Assembly (NCBI RefSeq): GCF_003473485.1
Contig: NC_053046.1
Span: 30,333,332-30,397,331 of the forward strand
Source of the DNA: Medicago truncatula
Lineage: Eukaryota; Streptophyta; Magnoliopsida; Fabales; Fabaceae
DNA length: 64,000 bases
Direction: 5' to 3'
Part shown: positions 1 to 11,479 of the stretch, in pieces
Numbering within the stretch: position 1 is the stretch's first letter
Layout of the letters: each line of letters starts with the position of its first letter
The notes under the pieces: model-generated
Databases searched by the model: none
What the model saw: only the letters and a program-made list of their open reading frames with translations
Told to the model about the DNA's origin: nothing
Made by a program: the position numbers and the translations under genes

Positions 1-539
1 TTATTCTCTCAAAAAAAATAAAAATGAAAATATATCATGAGTATCATATAAAACTAAGTGAAAATTAATTGTTTCAGAAAACCTAGAAATCTTACCTTCT
101 CAACTATTAGTTTCAAGCTTATGAGAGAACTAAAGATATTACTTTCCCTATTTCAAGAACATAACAGACTAAGATATTCCTCTCACAAACTTGGTAATGT
201 TTCAATTTACTCTCTTGGCCTAAGAAATTCACTCTTAAAAGGATAACCCGCATGATTATACCAACCCTCTTGATTACCAAAAACAGTTGTGTTCTAAGAT
301 ACACATAACTTCATGAAGGGATTAGTTACTTGTACAATGCTTCAATTTGCCACATTAATTCACAGACTTAGATTTGAAACCAAAAGAAGTAAAAGCATGA
401 TCACCAAAAACATTAAACATTGTGTCAAAAAATAAATATAATACTATTGATGCATTAGGTTAATGTATAATAATGATATCTCAAATAGTGTTCGTATTAC
501 AGAGTTCTCAACATTAACGTCGATGTTTCGAAAAAACAA

Positions 540-1250
540 TGTCCTTGATGGAGGCTCTCGGTAATGATGCTCCCCATCCACTATCCCCACACAGTTGGAA
601 TTGTCAACATAAGAAAGGGATGCTTGGAGCTTCTTTTTCTAAACAATCTCAACAAACAAGTTGTAATTTGGCTTTTTCAGCCTCAAACTCACAAGCTTAG
701 AGCTCTACCTTCAGCCAGTTCACCTCTCATTTGAAGAGATTTATCTCCTTCACAACCTTTGAATAATCAAGGACATGTCCTCGGCTGCCACCATCGAGCC
801 AACAGTCAAGACCTGATGTAGGCGGATCAGACAAGAAGCCACCAATTCCTAATGGTCTTCTTCAAAAAGCCCGGACATGTACACCATGTTCTCCTTAGCA
901 ACGATCCCCTTGAAGTCCTTGTTCGTCACTCGAGCGTATGAAGCAAACACGGACGAAAGGTGATAAGGGGTGCCCGTTTACGAGATTGTGGGGTGCACAT
1001 AAGGAAGTGGATTGTTGTTACCACTGAACACCAACTTGTTACTCCTCAGAGGATCCTTATTTTTATTCTTATTCCCACCGCCACTGGTGTCTGCATCTGT
1101 TGGCGCCTTCATCTTTGCAGTCAGGCTCTCTTCAGGAGAACCACCGCCAAACACATTCAAGACCCCGTATGAGAGATCTTGTCCTCCAGCCTGCTCAAAA
1201 CCCGGAGCAGTTGACTGCCCGGAATTAGTCTCCATAATCATTAGATCTTG
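540..1250 (-). pseudogene. Degenerate coding remnant, unidentified (possibly transposon gag-like)
   Basis: On the minus strand an 87-residue open frame (1241 to 978) starts MIMETNSGQSTAPG and ends PLPYVHPTIS. After a stop the reading can be followed in another frame through FKGIVAKENMVYMSGLFEED and then a charged stretch (EINLFK, FEAEKAKLQ) that looks like a coiled coil. Several stops and frame changes interrupt it. The base composition is less AT-rich than the flanks, which supports former coding sequence. I do not recognise the family; the low-complexity Gly/Asn/Lys stretch followed by coiled coil resembles gag-like or plant transposon proteins, but this is only an impression. Confidence 0.3.
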
Positions 1251-1259
1251 AGAATATGA

Positions 1260-3290
1260 GACGCTCGATAACCTTCGGTTGCTGGAATACCTCGATAGTG
1301 GGAGGTGGGACGCCCCTCACCATAGTGAGCCTTCGAAGGCACAACTGCTTGAGATTGCACATGTCGTTTGCAAAGAAGAAAATGAAGCTTCATTAAAGCA
1401 AATAAAGAATAATCAAGATAAAATACATAGAAAGGAATCCATCCTCATCGAAGATTTACTTTCTCTCTTGCATTGGTTTGGTCAGTAATCAAAGCAATTT
1501 GAACAACTTCTCATCCTACACCTTCAACCAAACATTTTTTCATGTAAAAGAATATTTAACACCTTCAACCAAATCCTACTACTCTTGGCAAGAAGTTACC
1601 TCTTTAAAAATAGCCTTCCACCACTCATTGTGTCTTCTTTGCACTCTCTACCTCTCCCACCACCAAACTTTGCTAAAGTACCATATTGTCCCCCATAAGG
1701 AAGACCTTTATGTTTTTCAGAACCTCCATCACATAGCTCACTTGGACCATGCTTGACTCACTGTAACATTTCAAAACCCCTACTGAACAATTTTGTAAGG
1801 TTTCCATCATCTCTTCACTCACCAAAATCACTAACGATGGTGCCACCACCACCTCCTCCACACTTTTTGTATTATTTTCTAGAAAACTGCTTCGGAAAGA
1901 TTTCCCCCTACTCTCTTGGCCTAATACGGCCTCCCTGCACCACCTTCTTACCGCACACCAGTTGATAGTTCCTCTTATCTTTCGCCGGTTGTTTGGCTTT
2001 CATCCCAAACCTAGCTCTGTTGACCTTTAATTTAATCTTCCCCCACCACACATTCTGTAATCTGCTCCACTCCGGTGTTGTGATGCTATCTAAATGTTAG
2101 GTATAGCCTCCACTCTGGTGATGAGCAGCACCGTGAGAGACCCTCTCTTTAGTCCCAATGGAACCTTTTCCCCAAGGTACCTCTCTCCAGTTTCTCTCTC
2201 TGTTTTGTTCCGTTGTTGGTTGTTGTTTTTGGTGGTTTAGTTTCTTTTATTTTGGTGGTGTTGCGGGTCTTGTTTTTGGTCACCTTTGGTGTTCTTCTAT
2301 CCTTGTAAGCTCGTTCTCATTTTCTTATATATTTCAAACAAAAAATATTCCTTTTTTTGGTAACATTATTGGTCAAAGATTTAGCATCTTTATACTTTTT
2401 CCATTCCTTTTCAACCTAAACCACTATAGCTCAACATTTTTTTCTTTCCAAAATTAAAATGCAAGCCAAATGACAAACACTATGGTTGTCCAAATATTAT
2501 CGGCTTGAATATTAAGTTGATGGATCCTATAGAACTAAAAATTATCCTCTGAAACAATACAGTGAAAGACATAACCGAAAAAGTAAACTAACTGTGGTAG
2601 TGAGTGAGCTTTGCAAATCCTTGGCCATGGAAACTGAAGCTTAATTTTTAAAGAATATAAAGATTGAGCAAAGGCCTTTCAAATTTTACAACATAACAGT
2701 TGCAAAAATTAACTAATTGATATAACCAGAGTGGATTTTATGAGTGTTCCCAATACACACTTCCTTCAAACTTGGAACAACTTCCTCAATTCTTAAGAAA
2801 ATACAATGAGTTTTTCCGTCGACTTTTCTTAACTATGATTACTTCATTAATTTTCAAATAATATGAATTGCCGTGAGCAAAGAGCTACACCATCATATAT
2901 AAGGATAAAAATGAACCAATATGCTGCCCATCCACTCATGTAGACAGAGATTTGCATAAACTTACAAAAAAGAGTGTACAAAGTAAACAAAGATTCCAAC
3001 AAGATACATAAATACTAAAAAATATGAAAAGTAAATAAAATTAGAGGGACAGACATGATTATTATAACTAACTTTGTCGTTGTTCATCAAAATCAAGTTC
3101 TAGAAGTAATCAAAATGAAATTCCATCAAAATTAAGTTCTAATTTCTAAATGTAATAAAAAATGAAGTTCTAAAAGAAATAATCAAAATGTTATCCAATC
3201 AAAATGACAAAATGAAGTTCAAACAGTAAGCAAAATGACAACCGATTAAAATCGAGTTCTAAGATTAATCAAAATCATGATGCTTCCACG
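1260..3290. other. No confident gene; possible coding debris
   Basis: Short open frames occur on both strands but none has recognisable motifs or credible splice structure. A minus-strand translation around 1700-2050 has scattered Gly-rich and basic stretches that could be transposon debris. From about 3060 to 3270 there is a loose array of repeats containing AATCAAAATGA and AAGTTCTAA-like words, probably degenerate tandem repeats. Confidence 0.4.
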
Positions 3291-3335
3291 TCTATGTTTG
3301 CCTCATCTTCACTTCAAAGTTCCACCACATCAATC

Positions 3336-3390
3336 TTAATCTTCCTCGTCACTTGATTCAAACTCTTGATCTTCCACCTCCAACTCCTCC
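3336..3390 (-). CDS. Candidate last exon (acidic tail) of the F-box gene
   Basis: On the minus strand a pyrimidine-rich tract ending CTTTCTCTTAG is followed by a short open stretch encoding EELEVEDQEFESSDEED and a stop. If the GTAAGT that overlaps the stop codon of the upstream F-box ORF (4502-4497) is used as donor, the codon phase matches exactly: two bases from exon 1 plus one from here. The F-box protein would then end in an 18-residue acidic tail instead of Met-stop. The phase match could occur by chance one time in three, so this is a hypothesis. Confidence 0.3.
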
Positions 3391-4498
3391 CTAAGAGAAA
3401 GAATGCAGGTGCTTCAGAAAATAAGAATAGGAGCGCATATGCCTAAGCTCTAGAAATGCTATTGATGTAATATAATATATGTAATAGAGATTATGGTGTG
3501 TGAACTGGTTGAGATACTCTCAGTCCACGAGGTTACATTAGTACAAATTGAAAAATGATAATCTCTCAAAAACTTGTAATGGATTTTAAACTAGAAACCG
3601 CTGATAGAATCCTTGCTGCCCTCGTGTCAATGAAGTCGCAAATTTCATAATTCAGTTCATGAAACATATTATGAAAGACCTCCAAAATGAGTCTATCAAA
3701 GATGAAAGGAAACAAAAGTAGCATAAATTAGAGACAACACAAAATACACCAAAATCTTCCTGAGTCATAGTTCTGTAAACCATTTGTTGTAACTCCGAAA
3801 TATTGAAAATAGAACATCTAATCACTCCTCACAAGTCACAACCACCACGTTTCAAAAATCAAATTCTCACCCAACTCGAGAATGCCATTTTGATTCTTGA
3901 TCAACCACAGCAGCTAAATTCAATCCTACTGAAAACTGGACAGAAAGCGCCATAACTCCAAGCAAGAGAAAATATGAGATTAAACCCTACACAGCCCATT
4001 GGGTCGACACACCAATCCGGAAATACCAAGGGGATACTCTTTGTATTCTCCAAACACCAAAGTCGTGGGATGACCTTTATTAGACCAAACATAGCTAAAA
4101 ATTTGTTTCATTTCAATTCCAACAATGAAAAATTACATAAAGAATTGCAACATGTTCCCTTGGTATCATTAACACGAAGACAACAACAAATAATCTAGTC
4201 ACACAAAGCTACCCTGGACGTGAAGAGAAGACCTTTTTATTCTTTGCACATAAAATAAACTCAAAAGTTAGGTGTGTAAATTCAAAACAAAAATACTTTT
4301 GAATACATTTTAACTAATGTGCGTTCAATACTATTAAGGTTGCAAATAGATTTAATCATTTGGTTCATCTTGTTCTTGACCAAAGGCAAAATTAATTAAA
4401 CAGTAAGTTAAGGAAAAAACAAGCAGGCATACATATAACAAATCAAGACAAGTTAAACCCTTGAAACTCACCAACAAGTCAATGAAATGTGAAGTAAC

Positions 4499-5254
4499 TT
4501 ACATTGCAATTGCATAGTCGTCTGGTTCGGAGGTAATGGAATATGATACCGTCACTATTGGTCTCTTGCGGTAAGCAGAAGCAATGCAGGCAATGGTTAT
4601 TCTAGGACAAAAAATGACAATAACTTCTTCGAGAAGCTTACAGTTGTTTATAAAGTGGAAAAGTGATTGGTCGTTGATATAGCAATGACGAGAGAGATCA
4701 ACCTTGCGGAGTTTAAAAAGTGACAATGAAATAGCCTCTAAACCATCGAGTAAGTTACTGCGATAGTTGATCTTTACAGGATAACTAAGATCGAGTTCTT
4801 CGAGCAAAGGGAAGCAATCAGCAATAAGAAAGAGATGAGTGCTATTGAGGGTTTCAAGGTGGTAACAAGTGAGAGAGGTCAAAGTAGTAATGTTTTTGCT
4901 GAAAGCTCGCAAACCATCTGCGGGAAAGATATCTTGGTCGGAGAAATTGAGAGATGTGAGGTTCAAAGGGAAGCGAGAGATTTGAAAGAGAAGCGAGTCG
5001 AGGTCACCATAGTAGCACCTTAGGTCGAGAGAGTTGAGGTTGGAGAATCTAGGGAATAAGTCACAAAGGAAAGGTGGTGTTGGATCATATATAGTGAGAG
5101 AGAATTTGAGACAGTTGGAGATAGAGAGAAACTGCTTGGAGACGAGGGAGAGAGACTTGAAAGAGCAACGGTTATCGTCGTCGTCACCGTCTTTGAAGAG
5201 GAATTTGAAGATGCATTCCCAACACTCGTCAGGTAAATAAAGATCTGAAGTCAT
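4499..5254 (-). CDS. F-box/LRR (RNI-like) protein, short form
   Basis: Predicted substrate-recognition subunit of an SCF ubiquitin ligase. The 251-residue frame opens with an F-box at about residues 5-48 (LPDECWECIFKFL, then SLSLVSKQFLSISN), the part that contacts SKP1. Leucine-rich repeats follow (NLNSLDLRCYYGDLDSLLFQ, PLLEELDLSYP, KLRKVDLSRHCYINDQSL, CKLLEEVIVIFCPRIT), typical of the large legume F-box/RNI family. Many members have more repeats, so this may be a short or truncated copy. The first ATG lies directly before the F-box. The final codons read GCAATGTAAGTT, so the TAA stop coincides with a consensus splice donor; the protein may continue in a downstream exon (see 3336-3390). No partner gene lies nearby. 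Confidence 0.85.
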   Translation of the reverse strand: MTSDLYLPDECWECIFKFLFKDGDDDDNRCSFKSLSLVSKQFLSISNCLKFSLTIYDPTPPFLCDLFPRFSNLNSLDLRCYYGDLDSLLFQISRFPLNLTSLNFSDQDIFPADGLRAFSKNITTLTSLTCYHLETLNSTHLFLIADCFPLLEELDLSYPVKINYRSNLLDGLEAISLSLFKLRKVDLSRHCYINDQSLFHFINNCKLLEEVIVIFCPRITIACIASAYRKRPIVTVSYSITSEPDDYAIAM

Positions 5255-5270
5255 TGTTTTTATGGAAGAA

Positions 5271-5960
5271 CTGAGAGATTGGAATTTTTTTTCAAATATT
5301 ATTGAGGACGTATGTATGTGTTAGTTAAGTCCCGCCGTTGGTTCAGGCTGATTTGTGGGATTAGGTTAAACTCAGTCACTATGATTTAAATGAGATATGA
5401 AATTTAATTGATTTGGTTTTTTTTTTTTTTTTGGGCATAGAGGATTTCCATCATTTTGAATTTATGTTCAATTTACGTAATTTATTTATTTAACTAATTT
5501 CTTGATTTCCATCATTTTGAATTTACGTGATTTATTTACTTAAATAAATAATAATTTCTGATATGTATCTGTAGTGGACCTATTAGTTTAGTATGATTTG
5601 AATCGAGAAGGTTTGGGAAAAAAGGAAGGAGTATGTTGAAGAATAGAGAACATTGGGAGGATTATTTTTCTTCAAAATATAAAACTCTCCTCATTTAAGG
5701 AACTAAAAAATTGTATTGGAGGACGGTTTTTGGGAATTTGAGGAGTTTAAATGAATTCTTCAAATTTAATATATGTGTTGTTATAATATTTTTAAAATTA
5801 CAAATACATTAATCATAAACATTAATTTATCACTCTCTAAAAAAATGTGAAAGATTTCTCAATTTTCTCCTACATTTGTGCCCCCGCCACCCGTCCCCAA
5901 AGTCCTTCCTTCCCCTCCCTCCCCTCCAAAACAAAAACTTAATGTTTTTAGGTAAGTGTA
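5271..5960. other. Upstream region of the F-box gene, no gene seen
   Basis: AT-rich intergenic DNA. A sentence-like local duplication is visible: GATTTCCATCATTTTGAATTTA-type words occur near 5447 and 5506, followed by similar text about ATTTAC and ATTTATT. No open frame with recognisable content was found. Confidence 0.5.
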
Positions 5961-5971
5961 AATTAACAGTC

Positions 5972-5979
5972 TATATATA

Positions 5980-6034
<55 letters not shown>
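5972..6034. repeat. (TA)n microsatellite
   Basis: An almost pure run of alternating T and A of about 60 bases, broken once by a C (TATC). It directly abuts the LINE remnant at 6040, on the side of that element's 3' end (minus orientation). Confidence 0.95.
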
Positions 6035-6036
<2 letters not shown>

Positions 6037-6039
6037 TTT

Positions 6040-6900
6040 GAAGATGCTAAACAAAATATATTAAGAAACCAACACAACTTCCTATAGCACAAGGTGTACT
6101 AAAGAAAGCTAAAGTATCCAAAATTTACAATAAGGCAAATCCAAAAGCTACCAAAAAGTAGCCAAGAAAAACAAAATTACATTACAACTCAAAACATAAT
6201 AAAGGATTTACCCTCCAAACTGAATACTCAAAATCAAAAACAACATAATAAGATTTAAACCACCAAAATGCTTGTAGTTTAACCTTTTTCCAATAAAGAT
6301 AGAAGTTGTTCGATTTGTTGTGAAAATATCTCATATTTCGGTCCTTCCAAATTGTAAAAAGAGGTGAAATCCAAATAATATTAAAAGTGAGACGTGACTT
6401 GTTGGAAATATCGACCTTATATGTAGAATTTTCTTAAGCCATAAAACATGATTGCAGCGATCATCAATCGCCACATTCAAACTAGTCAAGTGATTATAAG
6501 CACTTTTAACAGCTAGTCACCTGTTAGACACACCAACATGCAAAACCACAAACGGAAGTTGTTCCGTACACCCTTCCTCCCACGCAAACAGACTCATTCT
6601 CCACTTCCACGCCTCATCATTAACCTCTCAACCCAAAGAGAACATCTCCGCAACAATGGCACGATTAACAGCAAGATCAACCAATCTAGCAAATCTAACA
6701 TCTAATGAAACACAATCCAACCAAGGATCCTTCAAGAACAACTTTTCTCCAACATCCTCCACGAAAAATTAAACTCATTCAGCTTCTTGACCCCCAAACC
6801 TCCATTCTCCCTATATAAACATAAAGTATCTCATTTTATCTAAGACAACTTCCTAACATCCTCACTTCCCCCAAAAAAAAATTACAAAAAATAGAGTCAA
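6040..6900 (-). mobile_element. Degenerate LINE (non-LTR retrotransposon) 3' fragment
   Basis: Reading the minus strand with frame changes gives pieces typical of the C-terminal region of plant LINE reverse transcriptase polyproteins: DPWLDCVSLDVRFARLVDLA, then VAEMFSL, WKWRMSLFAWEEGC, and further on KSAYNHL and LWLKKILHI. This corresponds to the segment between the RT core and the zinc-binding RVT domain. Stops and frameshifts make it non-functional and the 5' part is absent. The (TA)n tract next to its 3' end may derive from the tail. Family assignment is by remembered motif pattern only. Confidence 0.7.
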
Positions 6901-6994
6901 GGGTAGAAATGATACATGAGGGTGTTTGAAGAAGGAAAGAAAATAAACCTGAATGGAGTATCGCTTAAAGTTATTACTTTTAAATACATCCCTT

Positions 6995-7140
6995 AAAGGC
7001 TAAATTGCATTTTTGGTCCCTTAACTATTTAGGTAGTATCGCTTTGGTTCCTTAATTAAAATTCGATTTTTGGTCCCTTAATTTCTCTCTGTTACATATT
7101 TTGGTCATTTCCGTTAATTTTAATTCAAAAATGTTAGGTT
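6995..7140 (+). repeat. Dispersed legume repeat (TTTTTGGTCCCTTAA type)
   Basis: The words TTTTTGGTCCCTTAA and TTTGGTTCCTTAA recur at regular spacing (about 7009, 7040, 7068), a pattern common in dispersed legume transposon ends. A related but diverged sequence lies in the opposite orientation at about 10900-11107. Confidence 0.55.
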
Positions 7141-7784
7141 TTCTTCATTTTCTTCTGGAATTTTTCTGGAATTCTTGTTGTTGAAGGTTAATGGAGATGA
7201 TATGAAGATGAAAAAGAGGAGAACAAGAATTTTCATTAATTGTGTGTATATGATTATTTCTACATAATTTACACGGGTATATATAGTATATATTCGTAGG
7301 AGTGTAAAGAATATGATTGTATGCATCATTTAAAATATTTGGCATGACTTTGTGCGGCTTCATGCAAGTTTTCATTTTTGGTTATAGCTTTATGCGGCTT
7401 CGTGCGAGTGACATTATGTTTGTGGCTTTGTGCAACCTTCCTTTGTGGTCTATACAATATAATAATAATAATTTGGTCCCAAAAAAACGTATATATTAAT
7501 AATTTTGCCCTCAGAAATTTGGTGCATGACACTCATTATCCAGTATCATAATAGCAACCTTGTCTCATTTGATCACATGTTCGGGGAGCAGCGACAAGGG
7601 TAAGGGTATATCACAAACGTTGGTTTTTTTTTAGTTTCTTGCTTGAGGGAATAGACTATTTAGTGGTTATATATATATGGTCACGTTTCTTTACTTGGAT
7701 TCGAGAAAAAAGAGAGAATGTAAAACAAAAGTAAAATCAAAGTATATAACCAATGCAAAGAAGAAAATGATACTTTAAATTCAT

Positions 7785-7890
7785 TAAAACAACCTTTCGG
7801 CTCTCAGAAAAATAGAAAGAAAAAAAACTAAACCAAATAAAAGAAATAACCTCTCGGCTCTCAGAAAAAGAAAAGAAAAAAAACTAGTAA
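7785..7890. repeat. Short tandem duplication in the 3' flank of the OB-fold gene
   Basis: Two copies of a unit of about 57 bases containing CGGCTCTCAGAAAAA followed by a long A/G-rich stretch (copies near 7796 and 7852). They lie just past the stop codon of the minus-strand OB-fold gene, so they would be in its 3' UTR. Confidence 0.8.
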
Positions 7891-7909
7891 GGAAAACTAG
7901 ATAACTGGA

Positions 7910-9077
7910 TCATACTTCAACTTCAACTACCTCATATCGAATCGTAGACATGTTGTTATCTTCTTTAACCGTGAAGGTTGCAGATTCCTGTTGGACTTGA
8001 ATATTTCCATGTGCGGGCACAATGAGCTCCATCGAGTCGTTCATGATATTAATCTTTGCCTTGTATAATTTAAGGGTCGATCCTTTCTTGACGATATCAA
8101 CTTGATTGTTTTGTGACTCGAAGCTTGATGGTGGCTGTTTCATCACCAACAAGGCACACATTTACTCTTCTCTGATTCTTGCGACATGTCTTCTTTGCAT
8201 TTACCACTTTTACCAACAAAATTCACATCATTTAACTTTGGGCGTAGGTCTTCAACCTTTATCAGCACATTCCCACTCCCACCCATATCCAAGTTCCTGA
8301 GGAGTGTTGTACAAAAAAAGTCAGTGGAAATTATGTGTAAAATTACTAATTAATATATAGAAAGAAATAGAAAAAAGAATGATACTATTATACCTTGCAG
8401 TTGCAGATGATGGTTCACACTCCTTAGCATTGACTGGAGCATCAATAATCTAAAACCAAAATTAACAGTTCATTCATATTGAATATATAATGCAAGGCAT
8501 TGGTATATATCAAATATAAAGAATCATAAGTCACATTTAAAAATTACAGAAAGTAAAGATTACCTTATCAGTGGTAATAGTCAATTCAGTTTTCTGCAAA
8601 GAAGCATCCTCCTTTTCTTTGTTAAAACCAGTACTCGCATTCTTGCAAGCATTTGAATCCCCCGAAGATTGTCCACACTGCTTAACAGTTTCAGGAGCAA
8701 TGTTCTTCTTCGCTTTGGAACCAATAATCTAAAACCAAAATTACCAAGAAACTTCAACAATTCACGTATATTGATGAATATAGGCATTTTTGCATGGGAA
8801 TGAATTAATGTAGGGCATTGGTATATCAAAAATAAAGAACCATAAATCACATTTAAAAATTACAGAAAGTAAAGATTACCCCATGAACAGGAACAGTCAA
8901 TTCACTTTTCTGCAAAGAACCATCCTCCTCCTTTTCTATAGTCTCAGTCTTGTTAGCCCATGGACAGAAGAAAGGGTCTTCTTTCCTAACAAAATTAGTG
9001 AAACTTGAAGGAATCACAGTATCACGTTCATCACCAGTAGCTGCTGCATTCATATCAATGGAGTTACTTTCCGCCAT
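7910..9077 (-). pseudogene. OB-fold nucleic-acid-binding protein gene with two frameshifts
   Basis: Four exons fit in phase: 9077-8880, 8728-8564, 8449-8394, 8296-7910. Exons 1-3 encode a polar N-terminal extension (starts MAESNSIDMNAAATG). Exon 4 encodes a domain like the single-domain plant OB-fold proteins (Arabidopsis At4g28440 type): VLIKVEDLRPKLNDVNFVGK, VVNAKKTCRKNQRRVN, NVCLVGDETATIKLRVTK, NNQVDIVKKGSTLKLYKAKI. These blocks lie in three successive frames. A shift of one base is needed in the A-run near 8211 and another in CAAAACAA near 8109; without them translation stops at TGG-TGA soon after FVGK. It is therefore a recent pseudogene, or the two A-rich sites are sequence errors. A TATA box lies 84 bases upstream, suggesting the promoter is intact. 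Exons 1 and 2 with their introns are duplicated. Confidence 0.75.
8525..8935 (-). repeat. Internal exon-intron tandem duplication in the OB-fold gene
   Basis: The donor-side segment of exon 1 (about 8841-8935) and of exon 2 (about 8525-8625) are near-identical over about 90 bases: both read CTGCAAAGAA-type sequence, a Gln-Lys-(Ser/Thr)-Glu-Leu-Thr stretch, the donor GTAATCTTTACTTTCTG and the same intron start. The intron ends also match (TTTTGGTTTTAG then ATTATTG). The unit is about 316 bases long. Confidence 0.85.
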
Positions 9078-9160
9078 GACAATGAGAGAAAATATTCTTG
9101 TTTATTGTGATTTTGTTATTTGTTTTGCAAGACTGGATACTATATGGAAGGACGAGCTGT

Positions 9161-9167
9161 ATTTATA
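9161..9167 (-). promoter_or_regulatory. TATA box of the OB-fold gene
   Basis: TATAAAT on the minus strand, 84 bases upstream of the ATG at 9077, a normal plant core-promoter spacing allowing a leader of about 50 bases. Confidence 0.65.
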
Positions 9168-9169
9168 AT

Positions 9170-10900
9170 AAGTGTTCTGCAATAAAAAAAATCAGTTGGG
9201 AAACGGTTATATGAGAGGATTAGGCAAAAACGGTTATTAAGATTTTGAGTTCGTTCTTAGCCAAATATATGACCTTTTTTTTTTAATAAAGAAATGTACG
9301 ATTTATATTACCAAAAGAAAATAAATAAAAATAAATATTTCAAAAAACAAAAACAAAAATTATCTACAAAATATTAGGAAACTAAATGAGTCTCATTTCT
9401 CATCAACAAGGTGATGATCAATTTTTCTGCCCAATAAGACATTATCTTGCATGGTTATTACAATTGTTTTGGTTTTTAGTTAGAGAAAGTTTGAATCGTT
9501 AGGTTTCTAGAAATTTTATTTCTAGGTGTTGGTCTTCTAATGATTTATTAAACATTGGTTGAATAATATCTTAACCGATTTTGAAATATTCATCTTGTGA
9601 TCAATGAATATTAGGCATCATATGATGAGTGTGTTGAATGATGGATATGATTTGATACCTTATGACTATTCACAAAACAAAAAGGTAGAATCATTGTAAC
9701 CCTAAATACATGTCTTGAGACATATGGACTATGACTTGACCAAAGTAACTTTTATGGAATGTCTTTAATGAGAGGTTTGATGTCATTGTATGCCTATCCA
9801 TCCAGGCTTGAGAAAGGAAAGGAAGATCATATCCTACACTCTTTCAACAAACACACTAAAGAGTATCAAATCGTGATTAAAAGGATGTCTTCAAGAAATA
9901 ATTCTGTTTACCGCTTCTTATTTTTATATCCATCTTTTCACGTCTCTTATTACATGAATTTGATCATGTTGATTTTAATGCATGAAATACTTAAATCCCA
10001 GTAAACTACTTTTGATGAAATTTTTTAATATTCTGCGAAGGGTTGCGACTGAACCCTTTTTTTAAATAAAATAAAATAATGAAACATTATCGGATTATAT
10101 GTTTCGGCACATTTTTCATTCATGCGTTAGATAATTTTCTGCCTACAAATTTTCCTATTATTATTCCTCAAAAAAAAAAAAAAAAATCTCATTATCATGT
10201 TTACTTTGAGTACTATAAAATTGGTTCAAAAAGCAAGTAAAAATGTACCAAAGTGAGAGAAAATACTATTGATAGTAAGCGGGTCGTATTTTGGATCTAT
10301 TTGTAATATTCACTGGTTAGATGCACTAGAACATATATCACTCTCAATATGTATTAGTTGGAATTTACTCTCTTTTTTAAAATAAAAAAAAAATGTATTA
10401 GTTGGAATTAAAATGATTAATATTATATTATATGTGTTTTTTGAGCAATTGTTATTAAGTTTTGGGATTTCATTAGTTGAAGGGAATGTATACCACCATA
10501 GTGGATCATTCACGAATCTTGAAAAAAATATATATATTCCTTCTGATTTATGATTTATGATTTAACTTACCCAAAGGAAAATTAAATTATAAATTGTTCT
10601 TGAGACATGGTTTATAGCTAATGTGAAACAGTTAAAAATTCCTTCTGCCCACTGGTGTTGGAATGTTCGGTTGATGTTTTTGTCTAATATATACTCCATC
10701 CACATGAGTTCATGTTTCCGAATTTTTTTTTTTGACCCTAATGTAAAAAACAAAAAAAAAAACTTTATGAATATTGTTTACAAAAATAACCTACGTACTT
10801 TTTTTTTTTTTTTTTGTCTTTCAATGTCAAAACCGCCACTTTAAATAATGATAATGACAGTCTGACAAAACAGAACCTGCCATGATTTGACTTTTTAATT
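9170..10900. other. Gene-free AT-rich stretch
   Basis: No open frame with recognisable content and no splice-compatible set of exons. Homopolymer A and T runs are frequent (for example near 10170 and 10800). Confidence 0.5.
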
Positions 10901-11107
10901 TATTTTTTAATTAAAATTTATACATGTGGCGTCCTCCTCACTTAAGTGAGGTGCCACGTGTGCGTTCAATTCGTCAAAATTGGTGTGGGGGTCAAAACTG
11001 CAAAAGGGGTTGGACTTAGGGGTTGGGGTCGTAATTGTTTTTTATAGGGGGCTAAAATCACAAGTTTGTGATACTTAGGGAACCAAAAGTGCTACTAAGC
11101 CTTTTTT
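10900..11107 (-). repeat. Dispersed repeat with perfect 16-bp palindrome
   Basis: On the minus strand it reads AAGGCTTAGTAGCACTTTTG, then GGTTCCCTAA, related to the repeat at 6995. Near its inner end CCTCACTTAAGTGAGG (10936-10951) is a perfect palindrome, flanked by GTGGC and GCCAC which extend the fold. Confidence 0.55.
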
Positions 11108-11140
11108 TTATATTGAAATTAGATATCTGAATAATTGAAC

Positions 11141-11479
11141 TCAAGTATATTTATGCCATCATTATCGATCCCCTAATCAACATGAATTAGTGAAGTTCTT
11201 ATCGACTGTTACAACCTCGCTCATGTGTCACATCAGATCGAGTCATTAAAATTTAGTATTGGTTGATAATGCATGGTCTTCGATATGTTATCTTCCATAT
11301 TGATTCTGGAATCAACAAAGGGGGCAAATCATCAAACTTGTTGAGATTTGATTGATACTAATCTCAACAAATGATTATTAAAATACATTCGTCGTCTGTG
11401 CATGTGATGGTATGACCTAATTATATGAAATTCAATCGTCGGTCACGACATTTAGATAAAGTGGAGGGAACTCGTATTC
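11141..11479. repeat. Direct repeat copy A (about 340 bp)
   Basis: Nearly identical to 11943-12282, from TCAAGTATATTTATGCC to GGAACTCGTATTC. The offset is 802 bases, leaving about 463 bases between copies. No TG...CA ends or primer-binding site were seen, so a segmental duplication is more likely than an LTR pair. Confidence 0.85.

Noticed and set aside
1953..2160. LINE ORF1-like RNA-binding fragment on the minus strand
   Set aside because: A few residues (LKVNRARFG) look similar, but the match is too short and interrupted.
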